This document shows, in pieces, positions 1-8,698 of a stretch of DNA of 64,000 bases. The notes beneath the pieces were generated by a model. The model had not been told where the DNA came from. It saw nothing but the letters and a program-made list of their open reading frames with translations, and did no database searches. The DNA is from Streptomyces phaeoluteigriseus (GTDB lineage: Bacteria; Actinomycetota; Actinomycetes; Streptomycetales; Streptomycetaceae): contig NZ_MPOH02000015.1 of the NCBI RefSeq assembly GCF_001896135.2, forward strand, positions 1,311,069 to 1,375,068. The letters are read 5' to 3'. A program made the position numbers and the translations under genes. Each line of letters begins with the position of its first letter. Within the stretch, counting starts at the first letter, position 1.

Positions 1-879
1 GATCCCGCTCCCGGTGCCGCCGGTCCCTGTGCCGGTGCCGCCGGTCCCGGTGCGGGTACCAGTGCCGCCGCTCCCAGTGGCCGTCGCGGCATCGGCCCCA
101 ATGGCCGTCGTGGCGCCGGTCCCCGTAGCCGTCGTGGCGCCGGGCCCCGTGGCCGTCGCGGCGGCGGCTTCCGCGGCGGAAGCCGTGTACGCCGCGGCGC
201 CGCTCGCGGGGGTCCCGCCGACGCCCCCTGCGGACGGGACCGAGTCACCGGGGCCCCCGGCGGAGGCCGTGCCCATGGCCGTCCTCTCGGCATGCGCCGA
301 CGCCGGGGCGCCGCCCTCGCGGCCCTTCGCCAGGGCCTCGCGCGCCTTGGCCGCACCGGCGGTCGCGTCTCCGGGAGGGCCCGACGGCGCGAGGTCGGCC
401 GGGGCGGTCCGGGACGTGCCGGCCGCGGCGGTCAGGGCCGCCATGGACGCCCCGGCGTCCCACTGTTCGCCGCGCTTGCCGGCGTCCATCGCCTCGTTGG
501 CCAGGCGGTCGGCGTGTTTGTTCTGTTCGCGCGGGATCCACTCGTAGGTGACCTGGCCGGGCGGGTAGATCCGGGCGGCCTCCGTGGCCAGTGGCTTCAT
601 GTCCGGGTGCTTGATCTTCCAGCGGCCCGACATCTGCTCGACGACGAGCTTGGAGTCCATGCGGACGCGCACCGGGGCGGCCGGGTCCAGTTCGCGGGCG
701 GCGCGCAGGCCGGCCAGCAGGCCCCGGTACTCCGCGACGTTGTTGGTGGCGATCCCGATGTACTCGGCCCGCTCGACGAGGGTCTCCCCCGTCGCCGCGT
801 CGATCACCACGCTGCCGTAGCCCGCGGGCCCCGGGTTGCCCCGGGACCCCCCGTCGGCCTCGACGATGAACTCCCGCAC
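1..879 (-). CDS. RNase H-family protein with long T/G/A-rich linker (3' end outside window)
   Basis: The GTG start at 879 opens a type I RNase H fold: an N-terminal strand with the first acidic residue followed by DGGSRGNPGPAG, then NNVAEYRGLLAGL, the MDSKLVVEQMSGRWKIKH segment and the REQNKHADRLAN motif. These carry the acidic catalytic residues that cleave the RNA strand of RNA:DNA hybrids. After about residue 145 the protein becomes a low-complexity Ala/Thr/Gly linker that runs to the window edge (codon 293). In actinobacteria this layout usually continues into a histidine-phosphatase (CobC-like) domain, giving a bifunctional RNase H/acid phosphatase; that part is not visible here, so it is inference. 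It lies 11 bp downstream of the zinc-ribbon gene, probably in the same transcript. Confidence 0.85.
   Translation of the reverse strand, partial: MREFIVEADGGSRGNPGPAGYGSVVIDAATGETLVERAEYIGIATNNVAEYRGLLAGLRAARELDPAAPVRVRMDSKLVVEQMSGRWKIKHPDMKPLATEAARIYPPGQVTYEWIPREQNKHADRLANEAMDAGKRGEQWDAGASMAALTAAAGTSRTAPADLAPSGPPGDATAGAAKAREALAKGREGGAPASAHAERTAMGTASAGGPGDSVPSAGGVGGTPASGAAAYTASAAEAAAATATGPGATTATGTGATTAIGADAATATGSGGTGTRTGTGGTGTGTGGTGSGI
4..219. repeat. Degenerate coding repeat in RNase H linker
   Basis: Short imperfect units such as GTGCCGCCGGTCCC are repeated. Read on the minus strand they encode runs of TG, TGG and TTA in the linker of the RNase H protein. Such repeats vary in length by slippage; here the reading frame stays open to the window edge. 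Confidence 0.6.
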
Positions 880-890
880 GTCAGCCGTCC

Positions 891-1634
891 CTACAGGCCG
901 GACTCGGAGGTCCGCACCAGGATCCGGCGGCAGTTCTCGCACCGTACGACGGTGTCGGGAGCGGCCTTGCGGATGTCGTTGATGTCGGTGATCGCCAGCT
1001 CCTGGCGGCAGCCCTGGCAGGTGCGCTGGTAGAGCTTGGCCGCGCCGACACCGCCCTGCTGCGCGCGCAGCTTGTCGTAGAGCTTGAGCAGGTCGGCGGG
1101 GACGGTGGCGGCGATGACCTCGCGCTCCTTGGTGGCGGAGGCGATCTCGCCGTCGAGCTCCTCGAAGGCGGCGTCGCGGCGGGCGGTCGCGTCGTCGATC
1201 CGGCCCTGGACGGAGCCGACGCGCTCGGTCAGCTCGGCGGCCCGCTCCTGGGCGGCCTCGCGGCGCTCCATGATCTCCAGGACGACGTCCTCGAGGTCGC
1301 CCTGGCGCTTGGCGAGGGAGACGATCTCGCGCTGGAGGTTCTCCAGGTCCTTGGAGGAGGTGACGGCGCCGGAGTCGAGGCGCTGCTGGTCGCGGGCGGC
1401 ACGCTGACGGACCTGGTCGACGTCCTGTTCGGCCTTGGTCTGCTCGCGGGCGGTGTCGCTCTCCTCCGTCTGCGCGGCCACCAGGAGGTCGCGCAGCTGC
1501 GTGAGGTCCTTGGTCAGCGACTCGATCTCGGCGTGCTCGGGCAGCGAGCGGCGCTTGTGCGCGAGCTGCTGGAGGCGGACATCGAGGTCCTGGACGTCGA
1601 GGAGTCGGATCTGGTCGGCGGGCGCGGCGTTCAG
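891..1634 (-). CDS. C4-type zinc-ribbon coiled-coil protein
   Basis: The protein has 247 residues. Residues 1-190 are a long charged coiled coil with many Glu/Gln/Arg heptads. The C terminus is a zinc ribbon with two CxxC pairs, CQGC and CENC, about 22 residues apart. This is the DUF164/zinc-ribbon family next to Nif3-like genes in actinobacteria; a nucleic-acid-binding role is often proposed but not proven. The start is unusual: a CTG at 1634 overlaps the Nif3 stop (CTGA), and the protein sequence NAAPADQIRLLDVQDLD follows directly. No ATG or GTG lies nearer without losing the conserved N terminus. The overlap implies translational coupling to the upstream Nif3-like gene. Confidence 0.85.
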   Translation of the reverse strand: MNAAPADQIRLLDVQDLDVRLQQLAHKRRSLPEHAEIESLTKDLTQLRDLLVAAQTEESDTAREQTKAEQDVDQVRQRAARDQQRLDSGAVTSSKDLENLQREIVSLAKRQGDLEDVVLEIMERREAAQERAAELTERVGSVQGRIDDATARRDAAFEELDGEIASATKEREVIAATVPADLLKLYDKLRAQQGGVGAAKLYQRTCQGCRQELAITDINDIRKAAPDTVVRCENCRRILVRTSESGL

Positions 1635-2488
1635 TTGGGGGCTCCAGGTGAAGGGAATTGGCTGGTCCAGGGGTCGGTGACCGTCTTCGAGACGTGGACC
1701 CGCAGGCCCCAGCCGTGGCGGTCGGAGATCTCGTCGAGCTGGGCTGCGGCCAGCTCGCACCAGGGCCACTCGGTGGCCCAGTGCGCCGCGTCGAGCAGCG
1801 CGAGAGGTGGGTGGGCGCCGTGTGCGCCGTGCGCGCGGGCCTCGGACACGGGGTGATGGCGCAGGTCCGCGGTGAGGAACGCGTCGACGCCGGCGGCGCG
1901 GACGTGGTCGAAGAGGCTGTCGCCGGATCCGCCGCTGACCGCGACGGTCCGCACGGTCGCGTCCGGGTCGCCCGCCATCCGGATGCCCTGCGCGGTGGCG
2001 GGCAGTCGTTCGGCGGCGCGGGCGGCGAGTTCGCGGACGGTGAGCGGGTGGTCGAGTTCGCAGACCCTGCCCAGGCCGCGCCGCCCGTCGGGATCGCCGG
2101 GATCGGGCACGAGGGGCCGTACGACGCGCAGGTCGAGGGCGCCGGCGAGGGCGTCGCTGACGCCGGGGTCGGCGGTGTCGGCGTTGGTGTGGGCGACGTG
2201 CAGGGCGATGTCGTGCTTGATGAGGGTGTGCACCACGCGGCCCTTGAAGGTGGAGGCCGCGACGGTCGTCGTCCCGCGGAGGTAGAGGGGGTGGTGGGTG
2301 ACCAGCAGGTCGGCGCCCAGTCCCACCGCCTCGTCGACGATCTCCTGGACCGGGTCCACGGCGAACAGGACCCGTCCGACGTCCTGGCCGGGTTCGCCCA
2401 CGACGGTGCCGACCGCGTCCCAGGACTCGGCCCGCTCGGCGGGCCACAGGTTCTCCAGCGCGGCGATGACTTCAGACAGACGGGGCAC
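1631..2488 (-). CDS. Nif3-like dinuclear metal centre protein
   Basis: This 285-residue protein begins MPRLSEVIAALENLWP, typical of the Nif3/YbgI family (often labelled GTP cyclohydrolase 1 type 2 homologue). Family metal ligands are visible: the His pair in LLVTHHPLYLRG, the Asp in HTNADTADPGVSDALA, and a late His/Glu region around AAHWATEWPWCELAAA. These proteins form hexamers with a two-metal site; the physiological reaction is unsettled. It is the first gene of the run Nif3 - zinc ribbon - RNase H, all on the minus strand. Its stop overlaps the CTG start of the zinc-ribbon gene. Confidence 0.88.
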   Translation of the reverse strand: MPRLSEVIAALENLWPAERAESWDAVGTVVGEPGQDVGRVLFAVDPVQEIVDEAVGLGADLLVTHHPLYLRGTTTVAASTFKGRVVHTLIKHDIALHVAHTNADTADPGVSDALAGALDLRVVRPLVPDPGDPDGRRGLGRVCELDHPLTVRELAARAAERLPATAQGIRMAGDPDATVRTVAVSGGSGDSLFDHVRAAGVDAFLTADLRHHPVSEARAHGAHGAHPPLALLDAAHWATEWPWCELAAAQLDEISDRHGWGLRVHVSKTVTDPWTSQFPSPGAPN

Positions 2489-2779
2489 GGGGAAAGGCTA
2501 CCTGGCCGCCTCCCGGCCCCGAACCGCCGCAGGCCAGGAGGCCTGGCAGACCCGGGGTCGCCCGGCCGGCCGAGCCAGGTCGGCGGGTGGGCGATCCCGC
2601 CGGGGGCGTAGGGGGGCGGAGTCCCGAAGAGGGGGACACACCACCCCAACCCCATGCACACCCCCCTCAACCCCCGGAGGAGAATCGCTTCTGCGCCACT
2701 CTTATGAGCGAAGCCCCCGCCCGCCGACGCCCCGCCCGTGCGTACGAAAACTAGCTTCGTCGGCGGAGGTGACCGAACC

Positions 2780-3931
2780 ATGACGGCCTGTGCGATCGAA
2801 CCCACCGCGGAGAACGGGGACGACGACCCGACGCCGGACGCGCCCTGCGCGATCACGGCGGACGGCACCTACGCCGCACGTCTCGCCCGCGACGGCGATT
2901 CCTGGTTCCCGGAGCGCTGGACGCTGGACGGCCCCGAGCCGTACGCCGTACCGCTGCCCGCCCACCAGCCGGAGGAGCCCGGCACGGAGGTGCAGCCGAT
3001 GGCCGACGGGCGGGTGCTGATCCACCGGCTGACGCAGGGGCGGCACGCGTTCTCACTGCTGTACCCGACCGGCCCCGGCACGGGTGAGCTGCCCCTGGGC
3101 GCGGTCGAGTGCCCGGACGAGGCCACCGTCCTGCGGCTGCTCCCGCCGGCCCCCTGCGGGCAGCGGGCGTACGCCGTCGCCGTGGGCCGGCGTTCGACGG
3201 CACTGTGGCTGGTGGCGGGCGGCGCCTTCGGCCCCGAGCACCTCGCCGAGATCCCGGGCCGCTGCTCGGGCGGGGTGTGGCTGGACCGGAGGGGCCGCAT
3301 GCTGGCCCTGGACCGTGAGGTCGGCGGCCGTACCAAGGCGGTCGTGGTGGACCTGGAACGGGGCGGTGAGGTGTCCCCGCTGCTCCAGATCGCCGTCGGC
3401 AGCGACGACCGGCTGCTGCTCGCGGACCCGGACAGCGGGCTGCTGCTGATCCGCTCGGACGCGCCGTCGCCCGGGAGGCCCCGGCTCGGCTGGGGGGTGC
3501 TGGGCAGCACGCTGCCGGTGCGTTTCCCGGCGTCGCTGCGGCTCACCGACCGGGCGCTGACGCCGTTCGCGATCCAGCCGGGTCAGGTCCTGCAGCCGGA
3601 GAGCTGCGCGGTGGGCCTGCGCATCGACGGCCCGTTCGACAGCTGGGTGGGTGTGTGGCGGCCCGCGGACCGACGGTTGTACCAGCTGGCGGCGCCGGAC
3701 GGCTGGTTGGCGGGCAGCGGTCTGTGGACGGAGGACGGGGTGCTGCGGCTGCCGTACGCGACGGCGGCGGAGCCCTGCGGGGTGGCGCGGGTGGCGGCGC
3801 CGGCCGCGGAGCGGAACGGCGGTCGCGCGGCTCCGCCGAGATGGCCCCCGACACCCTGGAACCGGAAGCTCCGGAACCGGTCGCGCCCCGGCCCGTTCCA
3901 CTCCAACAGGCGCCCCTGGCACGGCTTGTAA
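2780..3931 (+). CDS. Hypothetical protein, possible 3' frameshift
   Basis: I do not recognise a named family. The ATG at 2780 has a good ribosome site (GGAGGT, 2765-2770). The product is 383 residues with repeated short beta-type blocks such as GGVWLDRRGRMLALDRE and DDRLLLADPDSGLLLIRSD, which suggest a beta-propeller-like fold; no signal peptide or membrane segment is seen. The last ~30 residues (rich in Trp, Arg, Asn) look out of frame. In the frame one base away the sequence reads EMAPDTLEPEAPEPVAP and stops at 3939. A single lost base near 3836 would explain this and would give 386 residues; third-position GC does not decide the question. Confidence 0.7.
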   Translation: MTACAIEPTAENGDDDPTPDAPCAITADGTYAARLARDGDSWFPERWTLDGPEPYAVPLPAHQPEEPGTEVQPMADGRVLIHRLTQGRHAFSLLYPTGPGTGELPLGAVECPDEATVLRLLPPAPCGQRAYAVAVGRRSTALWLVAGGAFGPEHLAEIPGRCSGGVWLDRRGRMLALDREVGGRTKAVVVDLERGGEVSPLLQIAVGSDDRLLLADPDSGLLLIRSDAPSPGRPRLGWGVLGSTLPVRFPASLRLTDRALTPFAIQPGQVLQPESCAVGLRIDGPFDSWVGVWRPADRRLYQLAAPDGWLAGSGLWTEDGVLRLPYATAAEPCGVARVAAPAAERNGGRAAPPRWPPTPWNRKLRNRSRPGPFHSNRRPWHGL

Positions 3932-4033
3932 CGAAGTAGTGGCGGTTGGCGTGGCCGCCTGGATTCACCCCGAGGTCCGCCGGATAAGCTTTCCGGGCTG
4001 AAAAAGATCATGTTGACGGGGTGAACACTTCCG

Positions 4034-4192
4034 ATGAGCGACACAAGCACCATGCAGCCGTGGTCCGCCGACACACAGGAGGACACCGGTCACGGCCGGC
4101 ACCGGGGCCCGGTCTCGTCCCACGAAGGCGAGTCCGCTCCCCGGGGCCGGCACCGTAAGCCGGCCGAGGACAAGGCCGGCGCGACTGTCTGA
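4034..4192 (+). CDS. Small hydrophilic protein (52 aa)
   Basis: The ATG at 4034 opens a 52-residue ORF beginning MSDTSTMQPWSADTQED and ending in a Lys/Arg/Glu-rich tail. It is charged, has no membrane segment and no cysteine. I recall similar short proteins annotated as hypothetical in many Streptomyces but cannot confirm conservation here. It stands alone between the larger hypothetical gene and the convergent SDR gene. The ribosome site is weak (ACGGGGTG upstream). Confidence 0.55.
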   Translation: MSDTSTMQPWSADTQEDTGHGRHRGPVSSHEGESAPRGRHRKPAEDKAGATV

Positions 4193-4290
4193 CCGTTACG
4201 CCTGTGGCCCGGTCCGTCCTGACGGCGGACAGGGCCCACACCTGTTCTCCGTCACCGAACCCGGTCACCGATCCCGCTCACCGCTCACCG

Positions 4291-5259
4291 TCACCGGGTT
4301 CCGTCACCGACTTCCGTCACCGCTCCCCGCCTCAGTCCCAGCACCTCCGCCGCCGCGAACGTCTCCCCCTCGGGCCGTCCGGCGTAGTGCGGGGTGAGCA
4401 CGGCGTCCAGTTCCTCGTGACTGAAGGTCTCCTGCTTGCTCTCGAACACGGCCTGCACGCGGGGTCGTTCGACCACGGCGACCATCCCGCCGTGCACGAC
4501 GAGGAGTTGTCCGTTGATCCGGGCGGCGGCGGGCGAGGCCAGATAGCCGACGAGCGGGGCGACATGCTCGGGGGCCAGGGGATCGAGCCCCTCGCCGGGG
4601 CGGCCGAGGCCCGCGAAGACGTCCTCGGTCATCCGGGTGCGGGCGCGCGGGCAGATGACGTTGGCGGTGACGCCGTACTTGGCGAGCGCGAGGGCGGTGG
4701 AGGTCGTCAGGCCGACGATTCCGCCCTTGGCCGCCGCGTAGTTGGGCTGTCCGGCGGAGCCCGCGAGGAAGGCCTCCGAGGAGGTGTTCACGATCCGCCC
4801 GTACGCCGGCCCGCCCGCCGCCTTGGACCGTTCGCGCCAGTGCGCGGCGGCGAAGCGGGTGGTGTTGAAATGGCCCTTGAGGTGGACGCGGATCACCGAG
4901 TCCCACTCCTCCTCCGTCATGGAGAAGACCATGCGGTCGCGCAGGATGCCCGCGTTGTTGACCAGGATGTCCAGCGTGCCGAACTCGGTGACCGCCAGCT
5001 CGACGAGGTCACGCGCGGCGGCGAAGTCGGAGACGTCCCCGGTGTGGGCGAGCGCGGTGCCGCCCGCCGTACGGATCTCCCGCACCACCTCCTCCGCGGG
5101 AGCGGCCGAGCCCTCGCCCGAGCCGTCGCGGCCGGGTCGGCCGAGGTCGTTGACGACGACGGCGGCGCCCAGCCGGGCCAGTTCCAGTGCCTCGGCCCGG
5201 CCGAGTCCGCGTCCGGCACCGGTGACGATCGCGGAACGGCCTTTCAGCGGCTGTGACAT
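4291..5259 (-). CDS. SDR-family 3-hydroxyacyl-CoA/17-beta-hydroxysteroid dehydrogenase
   Basis: This is a 322-residue classical short-chain dehydrogenase. The cofactor motif TGAGRGLG is near the N terminus, NNAG marks the fourth strand, and the catalytic Ser and YxxxK are in NTSSEAFLAGSAGQPNYAAAKGG. A C-terminal extension after the SDR core makes it longer than the ~250-residue norm and matches the mycobacterial Hsd4A type used in steroid side-chain beta-oxidation (by family recall). It is the third gene of the MaoC - alcohol dehydrogenase - SDR operon, 9 bp behind the dehydrogenase stop. Short GGTGACGGA-type repeats start in its last codons and run into the downstream spacer (4242-4320). Confidence 0.85.
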   Translation of the reverse strand: MSQPLKGRSAIVTGAGRGLGRAEALELARLGAAVVVNDLGRPGRDGSGEGSAAPAEEVVREIRTAGGTALAHTGDVSDFAAARDLVELAVTEFGTLDILVNNAGILRDRMVFSMTEEEWDSVIRVHLKGHFNTTRFAAAHWRERSKAAGGPAYGRIVNTSSEAFLAGSAGQPNYAAAKGGIVGLTTSTALALAKYGVTANVICPRARTRMTEDVFAGLGRPGEGLDPLAPEHVAPLVGYLASPAAARINGQLLVVHGGMVAVVERPRVQAVFESKQETFSHEELDAVLTPHYAGRPEGETFAAAEVLGLRRGAVTEVGDGTR

Positions 5260-5268
5260 GACGGGACC

Positions 5269-6345
5269 TCAGATCTCTATGCAGGTGCGCAGGGCGGCCC
5301 CGGTGCGCATCTGGTCGAGGGCCTCGTTGATCTCCGCGAGCGGGACGCGGTGCGTGATCAGCCCGGCGAGGTCGATCCGGCCGGCCCGCCACAGGGCGAC
5401 GGTCCGCTCGTAGGAGCGCAGGACGTCGCCGCCGCCGTACATGGAGGGCAGGATCCGCTTCTCGTCGAAGAACAGCTCGAACATGTTGAGCTGGAGGAAG
5501 TCGTCCATGGCTCCGGCACCGACGACGACCAGGGTGCCGCCGCGGCGGGTGGTCTCGTAGGCGGTGCGGGCCGTGGTGGAGCGGCCGACGACCTCGAAGA
5601 CGTAGTCGAAGCCCTCGCCGCCGGTGATCCGCTGCTTGGCGTCGGGGAGTTCTCCGGGTGCGACGGCTTCCGTGGCGCCGAACCTGAGGGCGGCCTCGCG
5701 GCGCGCGGCGACGGGGTCCACGGCGACGATCTCGGCCGCGCCCCTGAGCCGGGCGCCCTGTATCGCGGAGACGCCCACTCCCCCGCAGCCGATGACCGCG
5801 ACCGACGAACCGGCCTCCACGTCCGCCGTGTTGAGCGCGGCGCCCAGCCCCGTGGTCACTCCGCAGCCGATGAGCGCGGCGATGTCGAAGGGCACGTCGT
5901 CGGGGATCGGGACGGCGCAGCCGGCGTCGACCACGACCTCCTCGGCGAAGGTGCCGGTGCCGGCGAAGCCGAAGAGATCACCACCGGGGCGCCGGAAGTT
6001 GGGGGTGCCCGCGTTCATGAACCCGGCCAGGCACAGCTCGGTCTGGCCGCGTCGGCAGGCGGGGCAGACACCGCAGGCGGGCAGCCAGCACACGACGACC
6101 CGGTCGCCGGGCTTCACACGGGTGACGCCCTCGCCGACGTCGAGGATCTCGCCCGCGCCCTCGTGGCCGGGCACGAACGGCGCGGGCTGCGGCAGCACCC
6201 CGCTCATCGCGGACAGGTCCGAGTGGCACAGCCCCGTGGCGCGCACCCGGATCCTGACCCTGCCGGGGCCGAAGCCCACCGCCTCGACGTCGTCGAGGAC
6301 CTCCAGCTTGTCCTGGCCGATCTCGTGCAGTACGGCTGCGCGCAT
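5269..6345 (-). CDS. Zinc-dependent alcohol dehydrogenase (MDR family)
   Basis: The protein has 358 residues. The catalytic-zinc Cys lies in RATGLCHSDL, the HE pair in FVPGHEGAGEI, and the structural zinc cluster is the four-Cys run CGVCPACRRGQTELC. The nucleotide-binding motif is VIGCGGVGVSAIQG. Length and motifs fit the class III-like NAD-dependent alcohol dehydrogenases. In this operon it probably oxidises an alcohol or hydroxyl intermediate of sterol side-chain breakdown, by context only. The gene lies 73 bp after the MaoC gene and 9 bp before the SDR gene. Confidence 0.85.
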   Translation of the reverse strand: MRAAVLHEIGQDKLEVLDDVEAVGFGPGRVRIRVRATGLCHSDLSAMSGVLPQPAPFVPGHEGAGEILDVGEGVTRVKPGDRVVVCWLPACGVCPACRRGQTELCLAGFMNAGTPNFRRPGGDLFGFAGTGTFAEEVVVDAGCAVPIPDDVPFDIAALIGCGVTTGLGAALNTADVEAGSSVAVIGCGGVGVSAIQGARLRGAAEIVAVDPVAARREAALRFGATEAVAPGELPDAKQRITGGEGFDYVFEVVGRSTTARTAYETTRRGGTLVVVGAGAMDDFLQLNMFELFFDEKRILPSMYGGGDVLRSYERTVALWRAGRIDLAGLITHRVPLAEINEALDQMRTGAALRTCIEI

Positions 6346-6418
6346 GGTGCGGCTCCCCTCGGGTCCCCTCGGATGCTGGCTGGTTCAGGAGTTGGTCAAG
6401 GCGTGGTGCGGGTGCCGT

Positions 6419-7276
6419 TCAGGAGTGTTCGACGATCGTGTCGGCGAGCACGGGCGCGTCCGCTCGCTCCGCCGCGCTCACCGCGACCCTGACCGCCGCC
6501 TCGCCGCGCCACATGCGGATGCGCAGGGTCTCGCCGGGGAAGACGACGCCGGCGAAGCGGGTGGCGTAGGCGCGTACCCGCGTCACGTCGCCGTCGAGCA
6601 GGGTGTCGACGACCGCCTTGAGGGTGATCCCGTAGGTGCACAGGCCGTGCAGGATGGGCCGGTCGAAGCCGGCGGCGCGTGCGAAGTCGGGGTCGGCGTG
6701 CAGCGGGTTGCGGTCGCCGGAGAGACGGTAGAGGAGGGCCTGGTCCTCGCGGATGTGCCGTTCCACGGTCTTGTCTGGGTCGCCCGCCGGGGGGTCGAGC
6801 CGGGTGGAGGGACCCCGGTCGCCGCCCCAGCCGCCCTCCCCGCGGACGAAGATCTGGGCGTCGTTCGTCCACAGCGGGCCGTCCGCGTCGGCGACCTCGG
6901 TTCGCATGACGAGGACGGCGGCCTTGCCCTTGTCGTACACGGCGGCGATACGGCCGGTGGCGGTGGCGGTGCCCTCGGCGGGCAGCGGACGGTGCAGGGT
7001 GAGCGACTGGCCGCCGTGCAGGACGCGGGCCAGGTCGACGTCGACGCTGGGCATGGACAGTCCGCTGATCACGCCGGGTGAGCCGGAGCCCGCGACGGTG
7101 GCGAAGCTGGGCAGGACGTGCAGCCGGGACTCCAGGGTGTAGCGCAGTTCGTCGGGGTCGGTGGCGGGGACGCCCGCGCCGACGCCGAGGTGGTAGAGCA
7201 GGACGTCCTTGCGGTCCCAGGTGATCTCGCCGATCCGGGGTTCGGCGGCGAGGGCCTTGGCTGCGTCGATGGGCAT
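6419..7276 (-). CDS. MaoC-family enoyl-CoA hydratase (Hsd4B-like)
   Basis: This 285-residue double-hotdog MaoC dehydratase begins MPIDAAKALAAEP. The C-terminal catalytic hotdog has the hydratase motif YRLSGDRNPLHADPDFARAAGF followed by ILHGLCTYG, with the Asp and His dyad in place. The whole sequence resembles mycobacterial Hsd4B, the 2-enoyl-CoA hydratase of cholesterol side-chain catabolism (from memory). The ATG at 7276 is preceded by AGGAG at good spacing; a start 21 bp upstream is possible but has no ribosome site. It heads the MaoC - ADH - SDR operon and has a perfect KstR-type box 79 bp upstream. Confidence 0.88.
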   Translation of the reverse strand: MPIDAAKALAAEPRIGEITWDRKDVLLYHLGVGAGVPATDPDELRYTLESRLHVLPSFATVAGSGSPGVISGLSMPSVDVDLARVLHGGQSLTLHRPLPAEGTATATGRIAAVYDKGKAAVLVMRTEVADADGPLWTNDAQIFVRGEGGWGGDRGPSTRLDPPAGDPDKTVERHIREDQALLYRLSGDRNPLHADPDFARAAGFDRPILHGLCTYGITLKAVVDTLLDGDVTRVRAYATRFAGVVFPGETLRIRMWRGEAAVRVAVSAAERADAPVLADTIVEHS

Positions 7277-7354
7277 GGGGCTCCTGGCGGGTCTCAAGAC
7301 CTCGGCGCGACCGTCCGCACCGTCGGCCGCACCGAGGTCGTCACGGGCGGGATC

Positions 7355-7368
7355 TAGAACGCGTTCCA
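7355..7368 (-). promoter_or_regulatory. KstR-type operator, perfect match
   Basis: TAGAACGCGTTCCA fits TNNAACNNGTTNNA at every fixed position. It lies 79 bp upstream of the MaoC operon start, and a KstR-type regulator is encoded at 23936-24595 in this window. Confidence 0.8.
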
Positions 7369-7416
7369 GTCCGGCGCCCCTCTGTATAGCCGAGCGCCCG
7401 ACACTTGTGAAGGCTC

Positions 7417-7431
7417 CTGACGGTTCGTCAG
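7417..7431. promoter_or_regulatory. CTGACG-N3-CGTCAG palindrome
   Basis: CTGACGGTTCGTCAG has perfect 6-bp arms. It sits 49 bp outside the KstR box and 141 bp upstream of the MaoC start. The same palindrome recurs before other steroid-type genes in the window (15343, 49553; degenerate at 26381). Confidence 0.6.
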
Positions 7432-7495
7432 CTCACGTGTCCCGTGGCACGCCGGGTCCGCGTCCGGGACGTTCGTCCCGCGCGGGTCCGCCCGA

Positions 7496-7583
7496 CCGGA
7501 TCTCCCGGCGGGCGGGGGCGGGTGCGTCGCGTCGCCCCGTCCGGCCGGATCTCCCGGCGGGCAGGGGCGGGTGCGTCGCGTCG
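7496..7583. repeat. Two copies of a 39-bp repeat, 49-bp period
   Basis: The segment starting CCGGATCTCCCGGCGGGC at 7496 recurs at 7545 with one difference over about 39 bp. A further run of GGGGACCCACG units lies at about 7605-7640. The spacer between the MaoC operon and the response regulator (7277-7749) contains no gene I can support besides these repeats and the operators. Confidence 0.7.
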
Positions 7584-7737
7584 CGGAGCGGTGGGCGAGG
7601 GCCCACGGGGACCCCCGGGGGACCCACGGGGACCCACGACGGGGTCGCCGGGGATGCGCGGGGCCGTACCGGGCCGGGCCGGATCGGTCTCTTCGCTCAA
7701 AGCCGGTCGCGGCGGTGCCGTCCGGGCCCGCCGGTCC

Positions 7738-7743
7738 TACGCT
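7738..7743 (+). promoter_or_regulatory. Candidate -10 of a leaderless promoter
   Basis: TACGCT lies six bases before the GTG at 7750, so transcription would begin at or next to the start codon. No ribosome site is present. The same arrangement is seen at 13314, 34961, 55169 and 57253. Confidence 0.45.
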
Positions 7744-7749
7744 GGGGCC

Positions 7750-8391
7750 GTGAACGAGATGCCCCGGGACCATCGCCCCGCCAAGTCCATCAGGGTTCTG
7801 CTCGCGGAGGACCGGGGCACGGTGCGCGGGGCGCTGGCCGTGCTGCTGGGGCTGGAGCCGGACATCGAGGTGGTGGCGCAGGTGGGCACCGGGGACGCGG
7901 TCGTGGACGCCGCCCTCCTCCACCGCCCGGACGTCGCCCTCCTCGACGCCGAACTGCCCGGCATGAGCGGTCCGGACGCCGCCGCCGAGCTGCGCGAACA
8001 GGCACCCGACTGCCGGGTGCTGATCCTCACCACCGTCGGCCGACCGGGCTGTCTGCGACGGGCCATGGAGGCCGGGGCCGCCGGGTTCCTCGTGAAGGAC
8101 GCTCCGGTGGAGGAGCTGGCGGACACGATCCGCCGGGTGCTGATCGGTGAGACGGTGGTCGATCCGGCCCTGGCGGCCGCCGCGCTCAGTGCGGGGCCCA
8201 GCCCGCTGACGTCCCGTGAGTGCGATGTCCTCAGAGCGTCCGCCGACGGCGCGACCGTCGCCGATGTCGCCACGGAGCTGCGTCTGCCGGAGTCGACGGT
8301 CCGCGACCACCTCTCCGCCGCCATCGGCAGGACCGGCACCCGCAACCGCGCGGAGGCGGTGCGCGAGGCACGGCGGCAGGGCTGGCTCTGA
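7750..8391 (+). CDS. LuxR-family response regulator, orphan
   Basis: The 213-residue protein has a receiver domain (about residues 14-125: RVLLAEDRGTVRG, the phosphorylatable Asp in VALLDAELPGMSG, Lys in GFLVKDAP) and a C-terminal LuxR-type helix-turn-helix (LTSRECDVLRASADGATVADVATELRLPESTVRDHLSAAI). This is the NarL/FixJ subfamily that binds DNA after phosphorylation. No histidine kinase is adjacent, so its partner is unknown. I chose GTG 7750 because TACGCT is placed as a leaderless -10; an ATG three codons later is an alternative. The first acidic residue of the pocket is ED as usual, so it may be phosphorylated. Confidence 0.85.
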   Translation: MNEMPRDHRPAKSIRVLLAEDRGTVRGALAVLLGLEPDIEVVAQVGTGDAVVDAALLHRPDVALLDAELPGMSGPDAAAELREQAPDCRVLILTTVGRPGCLRRAMEAGAAGFLVKDAPVEELADTIRRVLIGETVVDPALAAAALSAGPSPLTSRECDVLRASADGATVADVATELRLPESTVRDHLSAAIGRTGTRNRAEAVREARRQGWL

Positions 8392-8698
8392 GCGACGCGG
8401 AGCCCGCCGGCACAGTGCCGACGGACGCGGACAGGGACACGACAGGGACAGGGACAGACGGGCCCGCCCTGCCGTACCGGCCCCTGCGGCAGCCGGTACG
8501 TGGGGGGCGGTCGGCACTGGGTGACGGTCGGCGCGGGGGGCCTGGCGGTCGGCGAGGCGCGGGCGTCCTGGCGGTCGGCGAGGCGGTGGCCGTGCACCGG
8601 CACCGCCGCCGGGGGGCGGGAGGCGGGCGGCGAAAGCTGGGCGGCTGCCAGCTGGTGGCGGGCGGCGAAAGACGGGCGGCCAGCGGCTAGCGGCGGGC
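8392..8698. other. GC-rich spacer without a supported gene
   Basis: The stretch between the response regulator and the tandem repeat holds short runs such as GGCGGTCGGCGAGGCG repeated twice (near 8548-8586). Open frames here are low-complexity and unlike proteins. I see no terminator with a clear stem. Confidence 0.5.

Noticed and set aside
891..2447. A 518-codon open frame on the minus strand covering two genes
   Set aside because: The first half is out of frame with the clear Nif3-like protein; only the part from 1634 is the zinc-ribbon protein.
2780..3939. Using third-position GC to prove or disprove a frameshift at the 3' end
   Set aside because: The frame with high third-position GC is explained by first positions of E/P/A/V codons in the other frame, so the test is not decisive; both ends are reported.
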